Shown here: positions 51,556 through 60,232 of the stretch, in pieces
Layout of the letters: every line of letters begins with the position of its first letter
How positions within the stretch are numbered: the first letter of the stretch is position 1
Source of the DNA: Motiliproteus sp036960175
GTDB taxonomy: Bacteria > Pseudomonadota > Gammaproteobacteria > Pseudomonadales > Balneatricaceae
Direction: 5' to 3'
DNA length: 64,000 nucleotides
Assembly (NCBI GenBank): GCA_036960175.1
Contig: JBALWH010000020.1
Location: forward strand, 1 to 64,000
Position numbers and translations under genes: made by a program
Notes under the pieces: generated by a model
The model's database searches: none
What the model was told of the DNA's origin: nothing
The model's input: the letters and a program-made list of their open reading frames with translations, nothing else

Positions 51556-52996
51556 AACTTTGCTCCCCTTTTAATAATGTTGAAGGTCCGATAAAGACAC
51601 CCTGTCGTGTCGCTTGCCAGTGATTTTCCTCCATCGAAGTAATCTTAAATTCCAACGGTAAACTAGTCGCTTTAAGCTGGTCGCGGGGAATACGCACAAA
51701 GACGTCATGAGCGGTGACACCGGACGCTATAATAGGGATCGGCCTATCAGCGCCCCGGACCATTAGATCAACCGCGGCGTTAACCGTAATTTCCACCGAC
51801 ATTTGCTGGTCTGTCTTATTTAGGATCTTCAGCCGATAACGGTTTTGAATCGAGCCATCACTTTGCATAACAAACAGCGGCTGCCGATGCTGAATCACTT
51901 TCAGCTCTAAAGCATCGAGAGTGGCAAGCCCGTAAACACCACCAAAGACTGAAGCGACCAAAATCCCGAGGTAAACCCAGACTCTTGGACGGAAATACCA
52001 GCGTGCTTGTTTTCTGCCCTCTAGGCCATTGAGCGAGTCATAGCGCACCAACCCTTTGGGTCTACCAATTTTCTCCATCACCGAATCACAGGCATCTATA
52101 CACAGACCACAGGTAATGCAGCCCTGCTGTTGCCCATCACGGATATCCACTCCGGTGGGACAGACCGCCACACACAGATTACAGTCGATACAATCTCCCA
52201 AGGCTGGATCAACCTTATCCTTCTGCAATCGCCCTCGGTTCTCACCCCGGACCGCATCATAGGCAGGCAGCACGGTATCGCTATCCACCATCACCCCTTG
52301 AATCCTGGAGTAGGGGCACAACCACAAGCAGGTCTGCTCGCGCATAAACCCCGCCAGCGTGTATGTTCCAAAGACGAAAGCACCGATCGTAACCAACGCC
52401 TCAAAAGGAATGGAGAGATTAAGCAATCCTCGCCACAATTCACCCGCATCCATAAACCAGGCAACAAAACTGACACCGGTTAACAAGCCGATCAGCAACC
52501 ACAGGCTATGCTTGATTGCCTTAAGCTGTATTTTTTTAAAAGACCAAGGTGCTTGATCGAGCTTTTGTCGCTGCCGTGGCGATCCCTCCAGCCACTCTTC
52601 GATCCAGACATAAACATCCGTCCATACCGTCTGAAAACAGAAATAACCACAGAACACCCGCCCGGCAACAGCCGTAACCACGGCTAGAAGAATGGCGAAG
52701 AACAATAAAATCAGCGCCAGGATCCACAAATCCTGAGGCAAGATGGTTAGTCCAAATAGATGAAACTTCTGGCTTGGCAGGTCGAACAGTACCGCTTGTC
52801 GATCGCCCCATTGCAGATAAGGTCCGAGAAAAAACACCAGCCATACAGAACTCGCCCACCACTTAAGTGTTCTCCAGCGTCCGGGCATCCGTTTGGGATA
52901 GATTTTCTCTTCGCCAACATTGATATGCCACTGACCCACATCGGCATAAACATCATCGATGGTCTGGGTGGCAATCAGAGATTCAGAGTTACTCAT
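51545..52996 (-). CDS. ccoG: CcoG-type membrane iron-sulfur protein (FixG/RdxA family)
   Basis: The 483-residue protein has five membrane segments, a NapH-like N-terminal part (CGYFCFQTVWTDVYVWIEEW) and two [4Fe-4S] clusters (CIDCNLCVAVCP, CITCGLCIDACD), then an immunoglobulin-like periplasmic domain. CcoG reduces Cu(II) during cbb3 oxidase assembly. Here it is not beside ccoNOQP but after a sulfite reductase gene chain. The start at 52996 overlaps a small ORF; a frame seven codons longer is less likely. Confidence 0.9.
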   Translation of the reverse strand: MSNSESLIATQTIDDVYADVGQWHINVGEEKIYPKRMPGRWRTLKWWASSVWLVFFLGPYLQWGDRQAVLFDLPSQKFHLFGLTILPQDLWILALILLFFAILLAVVTAVAGRVFCGYFCFQTVWTDVYVWIEEWLEGSPRQRQKLDQAPWSFKKIQLKAIKHSLWLLIGLLTGVSFVAWFMDAGELWRGLLNLSIPFEALVTIGAFVFGTYTLAGFMREQTCLWLCPYSRIQGVMVDSDTVLPAYDAVRGENRGRLQKDKVDPALGDCIDCNLCVAVCPTGVDIRDGQQQGCITCGLCIDACDSVMEKIGRPKGLVRYDSLNGLEGRKQARWYFRPRVWVYLGILVASVFGGVYGLATLDALELKVIQHRQPLFVMQSDGSIQNRYRLKILNKTDQQMSVEITVNAAVDLMVRGADRPIPIIASGVTAHDVFVRIPRDQLKATSLPLEFKITSMEENHWQATRQGVFIGPSTLLKGEQSYDR

Positions 52997-53138
52997 CGCT
53001 ATCACTCCTACCGTCACCGTCGTTAGTATTTTCGTGATAAATCACCTGCTTTGCTTTAAACCACAGCAACACCAACACAATGACCGAACCCAACACAGCA
53101 ACTACCGCAGCAATGGCCACCGCATCAATATTAAGCAT
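52989..53138 (-). CDS. 49-residue single-helix membrane peptide, not normally annotated
   Basis: The reading frame starts MLNIDAVAIAAVVAVLGSVI, continues through a hydrophobic segment to LLWFKAKQ and ends in an acidic tail (NDGDGRSDSDE). GGAG lies 9 nt before the ATG. The start overlaps the end of the DUF934 gene by 8 nt and the stop overlaps the ccoG start (ATGAGTAA), so it fills the gap exactly. Form and size recall CcoQ-like or other oxidase assembly peptides, but identity is not claimed. Confidence 0.75.
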   Translation of the reverse strand: MLNIDAVAIAAVVAVLGSVIVLVLLWFKAKQVIYHENTNDGDGRSDSDE

Positions 53139-53655
53139 GCTGTTTATCTCCATTCAGATAGCGGAATTTAAAGGGGGTGCGGGGGCTGTAGATAGAGCCC
53201 TGATAGGACAGCTGACTATTGATTAACAGCTGCAATGCCAGCTCCAGATCCTTCTCTTCAGCCAGCGCGAAGACATTGAATCCACAGCGCCTTAACAGCG
53301 GCACCTGATCGGCAATCAAACCACCAAAAGCCCGTAATTCTCCTTCAAAGCCCAGCACCTCTCGCAACGTCGCCCCCGTGGAAAAAGCGGTGCCATCGGC
53401 AAAACTGGAAAAACGAATCGCAATCACGGGTACACGACCAATATCAGCGGATATCGCGGCGAGATCCTGCTCCGCTTCAATCCATAGGCCGGGGCAACGG
53501 TCTGACGCCCTCAACTGCCTAGGCTGCTGCAGCCACAGCGACAACGGCAAAATACTCGGATGCTCAGACTGTGGATCAAATACCGGCTCAGAATCACTAT
53601 CCAAAAGGGTCCAGATATCATCAACAATACCGCCATCTTTAATTATTTTGGCCAT
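53131..53655 (-). CDS. DUF934 protein associated with sulfite reduction
   Basis: The 174-residue protein belongs to DUF934, a family found beside CysI-type sulfite reductases. Recognisable segments are KDGGIVDDIWTLL near the start, VPVIAIRFSSFADGTAFSTG and LREVLGFEGELRAFGGLIAD. The start at 53655 has AAGGAG about 9 nt upstream and overlaps the sulfite reductase stop (53639); the frame extends further upstream without support. It probably helps supply or assemble the reductase, a role not established. Confidence 0.85.
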   Translation of the reverse strand: MAKIIKDGGIVDDIWTLLDSDSEPVFDPQSEHPSILPLSLWLQQPRQLRASDRCPGLWIEAEQDLAAISADIGRVPVIAIRFSSFADGTAFSTGATLREVLGFEGELRAFGGLIADQVPLLRRCGFNVFALAEEKDLELALQLLINSQLSYQGSIYSPRTPFKFRYLNGDKQHA

Positions 53656-55306
53656 AGACCTGCTCCTTAAATGGCTGCTTTCCGATACGTAAAAAGCAGT
53701 CTGGAAAAGTTTCACTTGGGTCCAGTCGCTGCTGAACATAGACCTGTAAAAGACTATCAATGGCATCTGGCACGGCATCAGCTGGCAACGACGGCCCCAG
53801 CACTTTGCCTATCCGTGAATCCACTCCAGACTGCCCCCCGAGGGTGATCTGAAAGAACTCCTCGCCGTTCTTATCCACGCCTAAAATTCCAATATTGGCG
53901 ATATGGTGATGGGCGCAGGCGTTAATACAGCCGGATATCCGAAGACTAATCTGACCGAGGAAATGCAGGTGCTCGAAATCTTCAAAGCGCTTTTGTATGG
54001 CGGCACTAATAGGAAGTGAGCGGGTACTGGCCAGGTTGCAAAAATCAGCGCCGGGGCAACACACAATGTCCGCCGCTGAACCCACAGTTGGGGTTGCCAG
54101 ATCCTGATTTGCAGATTCCAGCCACAGTAGATACAGATCAGAGAGTTTTACATGGGGCAGAATCATATTCTGCTGCTGCGAGGTACGGACCTCCGCAAAA
54201 GAAAAGCGCTCGGCAAAGTCAGCAACGGCATCCAGTTGAGCCTGTTGAATATCGCCAGGAGCCTTACCCAGGGCCTTAAGACTCAAGGTAACAGCAGCAT
54301 AGCCAGAGACACGATGAGGATGGACGTTGTGCTCAAGCCAGCGTGCGAACAGCGGATGCAAGCGCCGCTGGGCATTTAGATCAGCCTCTGCCTGGAGGCC
54401 GTTAATGTGTTCATAGTTCGGCATCGCGAAGAATTGCTGCGCATGGGCTAGCTCCGCAGGGTCCAGCAAGTAGGACGCACTACGTGTCTGGTTAAACTCT
54501 TCTTCCACCTGTTCTTTAAAGGATTCAATACCCAGCGCATTCACCAGGATTTTTATCCGTGCTTTGTACTTGTTATCACGCCGGCCATGACGGTTATAGA
54601 CACGTAGAATCGACTTTATATAGGCCAGTAATTCTTCTTGCGGAAGAAACTCTCGAATCACTTTCCCCAGCACAGGAGTGCGACCCAAGCCGCCACCCAC
54701 CCAGACCTGGGCACCAATTTTTCCCGCCGCATTTTTCAGCAAACGCAGTCCGATATCGTGCAATTGAATGGCTGCTCGATCCTCAGCAGCCCCCACTGCG
54801 GCAATCTTGAATTTACGCGGAAGAAAAGCGAATTCAGGATGCACCGTAGACCACTGACGAATAATTTCACAGTAGGGCCGAGGGTCAACTACTTCATCTG
54901 CGGCGATGCCGGCAAAGGGATCACAAGTAGTATTACGAATGCAGTTGCCACTGGTTTGAATCGCATGCATATCGACTTCCAGTAGCTGCTCCTGAACCTC
55001 AGTTACCTGCTCCATAGCAATCCAGTTGAATTGCACATTTTGACGCGTGGTGACATGGCAATAACCCTGATCATAACGTCGCGCAATATGCGCCAGTTGT
55101 CGCAACTGCCTTGATGAAATCACTCCATAGGGAATAGCCACCCGCAGCATAGGTGCATGTTTTTGGATATATAATCCATTCTGAAGGCGTAGAGGTAAGA
55201 ACGCCTCTTCACTGATTTCATCCCGCAGGCGGCGCCCCATCTGATCTTTAAACTGGGCAACGCGATCGCTCACAATTTGACGATCATAATCATCGTATTG
55301 ATACAT
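53639..55306 (-). CDS. cysI: Sulfite reductase haemoprotein (CysI-like), assimilatory
   Basis: The 555-residue enzyme reduces sulfite to sulfide with six electrons. It has the duplicated nitrite/sulfite reductase ferredoxin-like domains and, near the C-terminal third, the siroheme/[4Fe-4S] ligands CCPGADFCNLAS and GCINACAHHH. The Arg/Lys-rich substrate region HVTTRQNVQFNWI is present. No CysJ flavoprotein is nearby, so the electron donor is unknown; it could be ferredoxin or a membrane carrier. It is the first gene of a six-gene overlapping chain and is divergent from a MocR-type regulator. Confidence 0.9.
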   Translation of the reverse strand: MYQYDDYDRQIVSDRVAQFKDQMGRRLRDEISEEAFLPLRLQNGLYIQKHAPMLRVAIPYGVISSRQLRQLAHIARRYDQGYCHVTTRQNVQFNWIAMEQVTEVQEQLLEVDMHAIQTSGNCIRNTTCDPFAGIAADEVVDPRPYCEIIRQWSTVHPEFAFLPRKFKIAAVGAAEDRAAIQLHDIGLRLLKNAAGKIGAQVWVGGGLGRTPVLGKVIREFLPQEELLAYIKSILRVYNRHGRRDNKYKARIKILVNALGIESFKEQVEEEFNQTRSASYLLDPAELAHAQQFFAMPNYEHINGLQAEADLNAQRRLHPLFARWLEHNVHPHRVSGYAAVTLSLKALGKAPGDIQQAQLDAVADFAERFSFAEVRTSQQQNMILPHVKLSDLYLLWLESANQDLATPTVGSAADIVCCPGADFCNLASTRSLPISAAIQKRFEDFEHLHFLGQISLRISGCINACAHHHIANIGILGVDKNGEEFFQITLGGQSGVDSRIGKVLGPSLPADAVPDAIDSLLQVYVQQRLDPSETFPDCFLRIGKQPFKEQVYGQNN

Positions 55307-55321
55307 TTGACTTCACACTCT

Positions 55322-55520
55322 CTATAACTGCACGGCCGATTTCAGCGGCTAAAACCATCACAGTGAATCGGTAACCAGGGTTTCCAATTGGCTAACGGCG
55401 CTTGTTAAGTAGAGTAATTCATTCGGGTAATTGGAGTACAGATTCAGAATTTGCTATATTTACAGGGTCAGATTATACGGTTCTGTAACTGCACCCATTA
55501 CTTTTCAGGCATCTGTACCC
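55322..55520. promoter_or_regulatory. Divergent promoter region between cysI and the MocR-type gene
   Basis: The core ATAACTGCACGG near 55324 recurs as GTAACTGCACCC near 55484, with a further CTGTACCC next to the regulator start and a GTACAGA near 55436. Spaced direct repeats of this sort are typical of MocR-family binding sites. The regulator-operator link is inference. Confidence 0.45.
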
Positions 55521-56930
55521 ATGAGCGATTATCTATATAAGCAGCTGATTCAGGATTTAGCTGAAGAGATCCGATCCGGGCGCCGCGCCGCTGGCGAGCG
55601 CATGCCTTCGGTACGCGGCCTGAGCCAAGACAGAGAGGTATCCAAATCGACAGTACTAGCGGCTTACGACCGGCTCGAAGCCGACGGACTTATCTCTGCC
55701 CGCCCCCGTTCTGGCTATTACGTTAACGCCCTGCAATCGAATGATCCGCTGCTGGTAAAAACTCCGTCCACCAGCCGTCCCGAAGCGATGCCGCTGCCTG
55801 TCACCGCAGGCCAGGTGCTGATCGATATCATGGAACGAGGGGCCGCATTCGATCTGCTCTCCTGTCAGGACAAAACCCTGGCAAACGAGTCTCTGCGCCG
55901 CTGCCTGTCCCGCGCGCAACGCCAGCAAACCAACCGCGAACAACTGAACTACGATGAGCCCGCTGGGCTGTTGCCATTACGAGAGTTACTGGCGCAAAGA
56001 CTATGGTCCGGCGGCAGTAAAATCGGCGCCGAGGACTTGGTTATCACCTCCGGCTGTCAGAATGCGCTGCTGCTGGCACTGATGGCGACTACCACTCGCG
56101 GGGATGTGGTCGCGGTAGAATCACCGGGGTTCTACGGGGTTTTTCAACTCATCGAAGCGCTGGGGCTAAAAGCCTTGGAACTGCCCAGCTCGCCGGAGCA
56201 GGGCCTCAGTCCAGAGGCGCTGGAGCTGGCTCTGCAGCACTGGGATATAAAGGCGCTAGTGGTATCTCCCTGTTATGGCACACCGACTGGCGCCAGCATG
56301 CCCGACAGCCATAAACAGAAAATTTTGGAGCTGACTCAAACCCGCGACATCCCCGTCATCGAAGACGATATCTATGGGGAACTCTGTTTCAGTGACCACC
56401 GACCTAGGACACTGCACTCCTATGACGATAGCGGTTCGGTACTGCTCTGCTCCTCCTTTTCCAAGAGTCTATCCAGAGACTTGCGCATCGGCTGGATCAC
56501 ACCGGGAAAATACAAAAACAAGATCAAGCAACTGAAGCTGGTCACCAGCCTGGCAAGCGGTCAGTCACAGCAATGGGGGTTGGCTCATTTTCTCGAAGAA
56601 GGCAGTTTTGACCGCCACCTGAGACTCAGGCGACAGCAACTCAAACAACAGTATCAGCAGTTACTTGAGCTTATTCGTGTGTATTTACCCATGGCGGAAA
56701 GCTGCAGTCGACCCCAAGGGGGGCTGTCACTATGGCTGGAGCTACCTGCGTCGGTGGATACACTTAATTTGTACCGCAGCGCATTAGCACAGGAAATAAT
56801 CCTCACTCCAGGGCGGCTGTTTAGCGCCCAGGAACATTATCGCAACGCCTTGCGCCTCAGTTTTGCCCACCCCTGGACTGACGACCGCAAAGCCGCGGTG
56901 AGAAGACTGGGGGAGCTATTGGACAACTAA
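55521..56930 (+). CDS. MocR-family regulator (GntR helix-turn-helix with aminotransferase-like domain)
   Basis: The 469-residue protein (start at 55521, MSDYLYKQL) joins a GntR winged helix (about residues 1-70; RMPSVRGLSQDREVSKSTV) to a fold type I aminotransferase domain. The PLP-binding Lys is K315 in SSFSKSLSRD and the cofactor Asp lies in EDDIYGE. MocR regulators use PLP or a PLP adduct as effector. An upstream frame start adds 30 residues from promoter sequence and is rejected. Being divergent from cysI suggests it controls sulfite reduction, possibly in response to an amino acid or sulfonate. Confidence 0.9.
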   Translation: MSDYLYKQLIQDLAEEIRSGRRAAGERMPSVRGLSQDREVSKSTVLAAYDRLEADGLISARPRSGYYVNALQSNDPLLVKTPSTSRPEAMPLPVTAGQVLIDIMERGAAFDLLSCQDKTLANESLRRCLSRAQRQQTNREQLNYDEPAGLLPLRELLAQRLWSGGSKIGAEDLVITSGCQNALLLALMATTTRGDVVAVESPGFYGVFQLIEALGLKALELPSSPEQGLSPEALELALQHWDIKALVVSPCYGTPTGASMPDSHKQKILELTQTRDIPVIEDDIYGELCFSDHRPRTLHSYDDSGSVLLCSSFSKSLSRDLRIGWITPGKYKNKIKQLKLVTSLASGQSQQWGLAHFLEEGSFDRHLRLRRQQLKQQYQQLLELIRVYLPMAESCSRPQGGLSLWLELPASVDTLNLYRSALAQEIILTPGRLFSAQEHYRNALRLSFAHPWTDDRKAAVRRLGELLDN

Positions 56931-57008
56931 ACTGTCCGAAATACAGCACGGCCAATCAACGATGACTCTGTGTTTCAAGCCGCCACCGTCGAGCGCCGGA
57001 GAGCGGGG

Positions 57009-57590
57009 CTAACTAGATTTCTTCACATACTGGGTCAATATCACAATGCGCTGACCACTCACCCGCCCTTCAATCTGTTCAGCATTATCAGGCACCAGGG
57101 AGATACCACGTACAGCGGTTCCACGCTTGGCAGTAAAATTGGCACCTTTAACATTCAGATCTTTGGTCAAGGTAACGGTATCTCCAGCCGCAAGCTGAGC
57201 ACCATTACAGTCGAGATGTTTAACTGCAGATTCATCCTCCTGTGCAGGCGCACCCGCCTGAGCCCACGCCATGGTCTCATCATCCAGATAGAGCATATCC
57301 AGCGCATCCTGCGCCCAACCCTCAGCACTCAGACGCTTCAGCATACGCCACGCCATCACCTGCACGGCAGGGACTTGAGACCACATGCTGTCATTCAAAC
57401 AATGCCAATGGTGCAGGTCGATTGTATCCAGGTTGTCGATCTGCCCCTTACAGGTATTGCACAGCAAGACACTTTGGTCCGCGCCACCGGCAACAACCGG
57501 TGCGACCTCAAACACAGACAGGTTCTCGGACTGAGCGCAAAGCTCACATTTAGAGCCGCTACGTTGCTGCAGGGTTTGTTCAATGCTCAT
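57009..57590 (-). CDS. PhnA/YjdM-family zinc-ribbon protein
   Basis: The 193-residue protein has an N-terminal zinc ribbon (Cys15-E-L-Cys18 and a later CNTC), a central helical part and a C-terminal PhnA beta domain (GDTVTLTKDLNVKGANFTAKRG). The PhnA name comes from the phosphonate operon of E. coli, but these proteins are widespread and of unsettled function. It lies 16 nt after luxS on the same strand. Confidence 0.88.
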   Translation of the reverse strand: MSIEQTLQQRSGSKCELCAQSENLSVFEVAPVVAGGADQSVLLCNTCKGQIDNLDTIDLHHWHCLNDSMWSQVPAVQVMAWRMLKRLSAEGWAQDALDMLYLDDETMAWAQAGAPAQEDESAVKHLDCNGAQLAAGDTVTLTKDLNVKGANFTAKRGTAVRGISLVPDNAEQIEGRVSGQRIVILTQYVKKSS

Positions 57591-57606
57591 AATTTAATTT
57601 TCTATC

Positions 57607-58119
57607 TCAGGAGTGTTCTTCAAGGAATTTAGGATCCAGCTTCAGCTCAGCATTACTATTAACGCCTACGCCCTGGCGTTTGATATCAGCGGCGATATCC
57701 TGCGCTTCCTGCAAAGAGTGCATATGGTAAGTACCACACTGGTAAACGTTCAGTTCTGGAATATCTTTCTGGTCCTGAACCGCCATCACGTCCGCCATGG
57801 CTGCCAGCCAGGCATCAGCGACGCGTTGCTCGTCAGGAGCTCCGATCAGACTCATGTAAAAGCCGGTACGGCAACCCATGGGAGAGACGTCGATAATTTC
57901 GACGCCGTTACCATTGAGGTGGTTACGGATAAAACCGGCAAACAGGTGCTCTAGGGTGTGAATACCCTTTTCGCTGAGGATGCCCTCATTGGGGGCGCAG
58001 AAACGCAGATCAAATACCGTAATGGTGTCACCAGTCGGTGTCGTCATAGTTTTTGCCACGCGTACCGCCGGTGCATTCATGCGGGTGTGGTCGACGGTAA
58101 AACTATCTAACAAAGGCAT
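57607..58119 (-). CDS. luxS: S-ribosylhomocysteine lyase
   Basis: The 170-residue enzyme splits S-ribosylhomocysteine to homocysteine and the precursor of autoinducer-2, in the activated methyl cycle. Metal ligands are His54 and His58 in HTLEH with Glu57 catalytic, plus Cys at about 128; catalytic Cys83 is in MGCRTGFY. GAGGAC lies 7 nt before 58119; a start nine codons upstream is not supported. Confidence 0.95.
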   Translation of the reverse strand: MPLLDSFTVDHTRMNAPAVRVAKTMTTPTGDTITVFDLRFCAPNEGILSEKGIHTLEHLFAGFIRNHLNGNGVEIIDVSPMGCRTGFYMSLIGAPDEQRVADAWLAAMADVMAVQDQKDIPELNVYQCGTYHMHSLQEAQDIAADIKRQGVGVNSNAELKLDPKFLEEHS

Positions 58120-58158
58120 GGGTTTGTCCTCTAGTGTTCTGTTCAAAGACGATCAGGA

Positions 58159-58581
58159 TTAATCCAATCCTAACCGTGGAATTTCCATTTTCGGGCAACG
58201 ATCCATCACAACTTTTAGACCATAATTACTGGCCCGTCGCGCCGCTTCCCCATTAATCACACCGATCTGCATCCAGATACTCTTGGCCTTGATGCGGATA
58301 GCCGCATCGCAGACTTCCCCTGCAGACTGAGAATTACGGAATATATCGACCATATCCACAGGCACCCGAATATCCTCAAGCTTGCTGTAAACATGCTGTC
58401 CCAGCAGCAGCTCACCGGCAATACAAGGATTCACCGGGATCACTTTATAACCCCTGGCTTGCAGATAGGCCATGATTCGATGGCTATCACGATGGGGTTT
58501 CGGACTGGCTCCGACCAGTGCGATAGTGCGGGTCTCGGTCAGAATATCGCTGATATACTCATCATCATATTGCAGGTGCAT
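58159..58581 (-). CDS. CoA-binding protein (YccU family)
   Basis: The 140-residue Rossmann-type protein starts with a short helix, then TIALVGASPKPHRDSHRIMAY and ends RCPKMEIPRLG, matching the YccU CoA-binding family. The function is not established. GGAG precedes the ATG. It lies between luxS and moeB on the same strand. Confidence 0.9.
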   Translation of the reverse strand: MHLQYDDEYISDILTETRTIALVGASPKPHRDSHRIMAYLQARGYKVIPVNPCIAGELLLGQHVYSKLEDIRVPVDMVDIFRNSQSAGEVCDAAIRIKAKSIWMQIGVINGEAARRASNYGLKVVMDRCPKMEIPRLGLD

Positions 58582-58617
58582 CTAGTAGATCTCCCTTGCC
58601 GCGATCAATAGTTAGGG

Positions 58618-59364
58618 TTAACGATCACCACAGGTGGGACATTGAGGATCACGCTTAAGTTTCAAACTGCGCCATTCCAAATTCTTCGCATCCAACAATA
58701 ATAAACGCCCGACCAAGGGTTTGCCAAAACCAATCAACACTTTTAGCGTTTCCATCGCTTGAGCAGTCCCAATCATCCCCACCAGCGGCGCAATCACGCC
58801 ACTCTCCGAACAGGTCAGCTGCGCATCATCTCCCTCTGGATAGAGACAGCGATAACAGGGGCTCTCTGGATCGCGGCTATCATACACGGCAAGCTGCCCA
58901 TCAAGACGTATAGCCGCTCCGGAAATCAACGGGGTCTTCTGCTTTACACAAGCTGCATTGATGGCAAAACGGACGGAAAAATTATCAGTACAGTCGACTA
59001 CCGCATCGGCCAAGCGTACCTGCCGCTCCAATTCTTCATCATCCATCACCGCCGAAACACAAGTCACTTCTATGTCAGGGTTATTGGCCAGCAGGCTGTC
59101 CCGTGCCGATTCTACCTTAGTGCGGCCTATATCATCAGTGCCGTGGACAATCTGGCGCTGCAAATTAGTCAGCTCAACCCTGTCAAAATCAGCCAGGACC
59201 AGGTGCCCTACTCCAGCCGCTGCCAGATAAATGGAAACCGGCGATCCCAGACCGCCCAGCCCCATAATCAGCACCCGGGAAGCCAGTAGTTTCTCCTGCC
59301 CATCGATATCGACATCCGGCAACATAATCTGCCGGCTGTAACGTAGCAGCTGCTCATCTTTCAT
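58618..59364 (-). CDS. moeB: ThiF/MoeB-family adenylyltransferase
   Basis: The 248-residue protein adenylates the C terminus of MoaD or ThiS for sulfur transfer in molybdopterin or thiamine synthesis. Motifs: nucleotide site GLGGLGSPVS, DNFSVRFAIN, and zinc Cys pairs CYRC and CPTC. The start 59364 has AGGAG 7 nt upstream and lies beside an alternative ATG at 59367 that overlaps the prmC stop (TAATG). The hemA-prfA-prmC-moeB order is conserved in gammaproteobacteria. A molybdopterin role fits SoeA, which needs that cofactor. Confidence 0.92.
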   Translation of the reverse strand: MKDEQLLRYSRQIMLPDVDIDGQEKLLASRVLIMGLGGLGSPVSIYLAAAGVGHLVLADFDRVELTNLQRQIVHGTDDIGRTKVESARDSLLANNPDIEVTCVSAVMDDEELERQVRLADAVVDCTDNFSVRFAINAACVKQKTPLISGAAIRLDGQLAVYDSRDPESPCYRCLYPEGDDAQLTCSESGVIAPLVGMIGTAQAMETLKVLIGFGKPLVGRLLLLDAKNLEWRSLKLKRDPQCPTCGDR

Positions 59365-59366
59365 CA

Positions 59367-60230
59367 TTACTCTCCTGTCTGCTGGGGTCGACACCCAGCA
59401 GTGACACGGTCCCGATCATCGAGATCAGTAAAAGTCTCGACTTGCAGGTAATCCAGTTCAAGCAAACATTGGCGTACTTTCAAACCTTGATCATAGCCAT
59501 GTTCAAACAGCAACCAGGCACCCGGTTTCAGACACTCTAGCGCCTGCCGGGCAATAGTTTCAATATCGGACATACCGGCATTATCAGCCACCAGTGCTGA
59601 GCGAGGTTCGAATCGTACATCACCCTGGTCAAGGTGAGGGTCTTGCGGATCAATATAGGGCGGATTGCTAACGATCATATCCAAATTCTGGCGATACTCA
59701 TCCAGCAATGGTGCACACCAGCTACCCTGCAACACCCGAACATTATTGAGGGACAACTGTTGACGATTACGTTCTGCCAACACCACCGCCTCTTCCACCC
59801 GATCCACTGCCAATACCTCCCAGCCTGGACGCTCACTGGCCAGCGACAAAGCGATGGCGCCAGTACCTGTGCCCAGATCAGCAACCTTAAAAGGCCCGTT
59901 TGCTAACAGCTGCAAAGCCAGTTCAACCAAACGTTCGGTGTCAGGACGAGGAATCAGGGTGCTGCTGTTGACCTCCAGACTCAAGGTCCAGAAATCCCGC
60001 CGGCCAAGGATATGAGCGATGGGCTCACCCTGCTGACGCCTAGCAAGTAGCTGTTCAAAGTGTAATTGCTGAGGCTCCGTAAGGAGTTTCTCAGGCCAAG
60101 TATACAGATAGCTTCGGGGCTTACTGAGCACCTGCTCCAGCAATAGTTGCAGGTCTAGATCGGGACTGTCGGATAGGGCTCCCAGACTGGCGCTATGAGC
60201 CAAGGCCTGGGCAATAGTCAGCAGCGCCAT
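59367..60230 (-). CDS. prmC: Release factor glutamine methyltransferase
   Basis: The 287-residue SAM-dependent enzyme methylates the Gln of the GGQ motif in release factors. It has the SAM motif VADLGTGTGAIALSLA and the catalytic SNPPYI. It starts 2 nt after the prfA stop and overlaps moeB. Confidence 0.97.
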   Translation of the reverse strand: MALLTIAQALAHSASLGALSDSPDLDLQLLLEQVLSKPRSYLYTWPEKLLTEPQQLHFEQLLARRQQGEPIAHILGRRDFWTLSLEVNSSTLIPRPDTERLVELALQLLANGPFKVADLGTGTGAIALSLASERPGWEVLAVDRVEEAVVLAERNRQQLSLNNVRVLQGSWCAPLLDEYRQNLDMIVSNPPYIDPQDPHLDQGDVRFEPRSALVADNAGMSDIETIARQALECLKPGAWLLFEHGYDQGLKVRQCLLELDYLQVETFTDLDDRDRVTAGCRPQQTGE

Positions 60231-60232
60231 GA

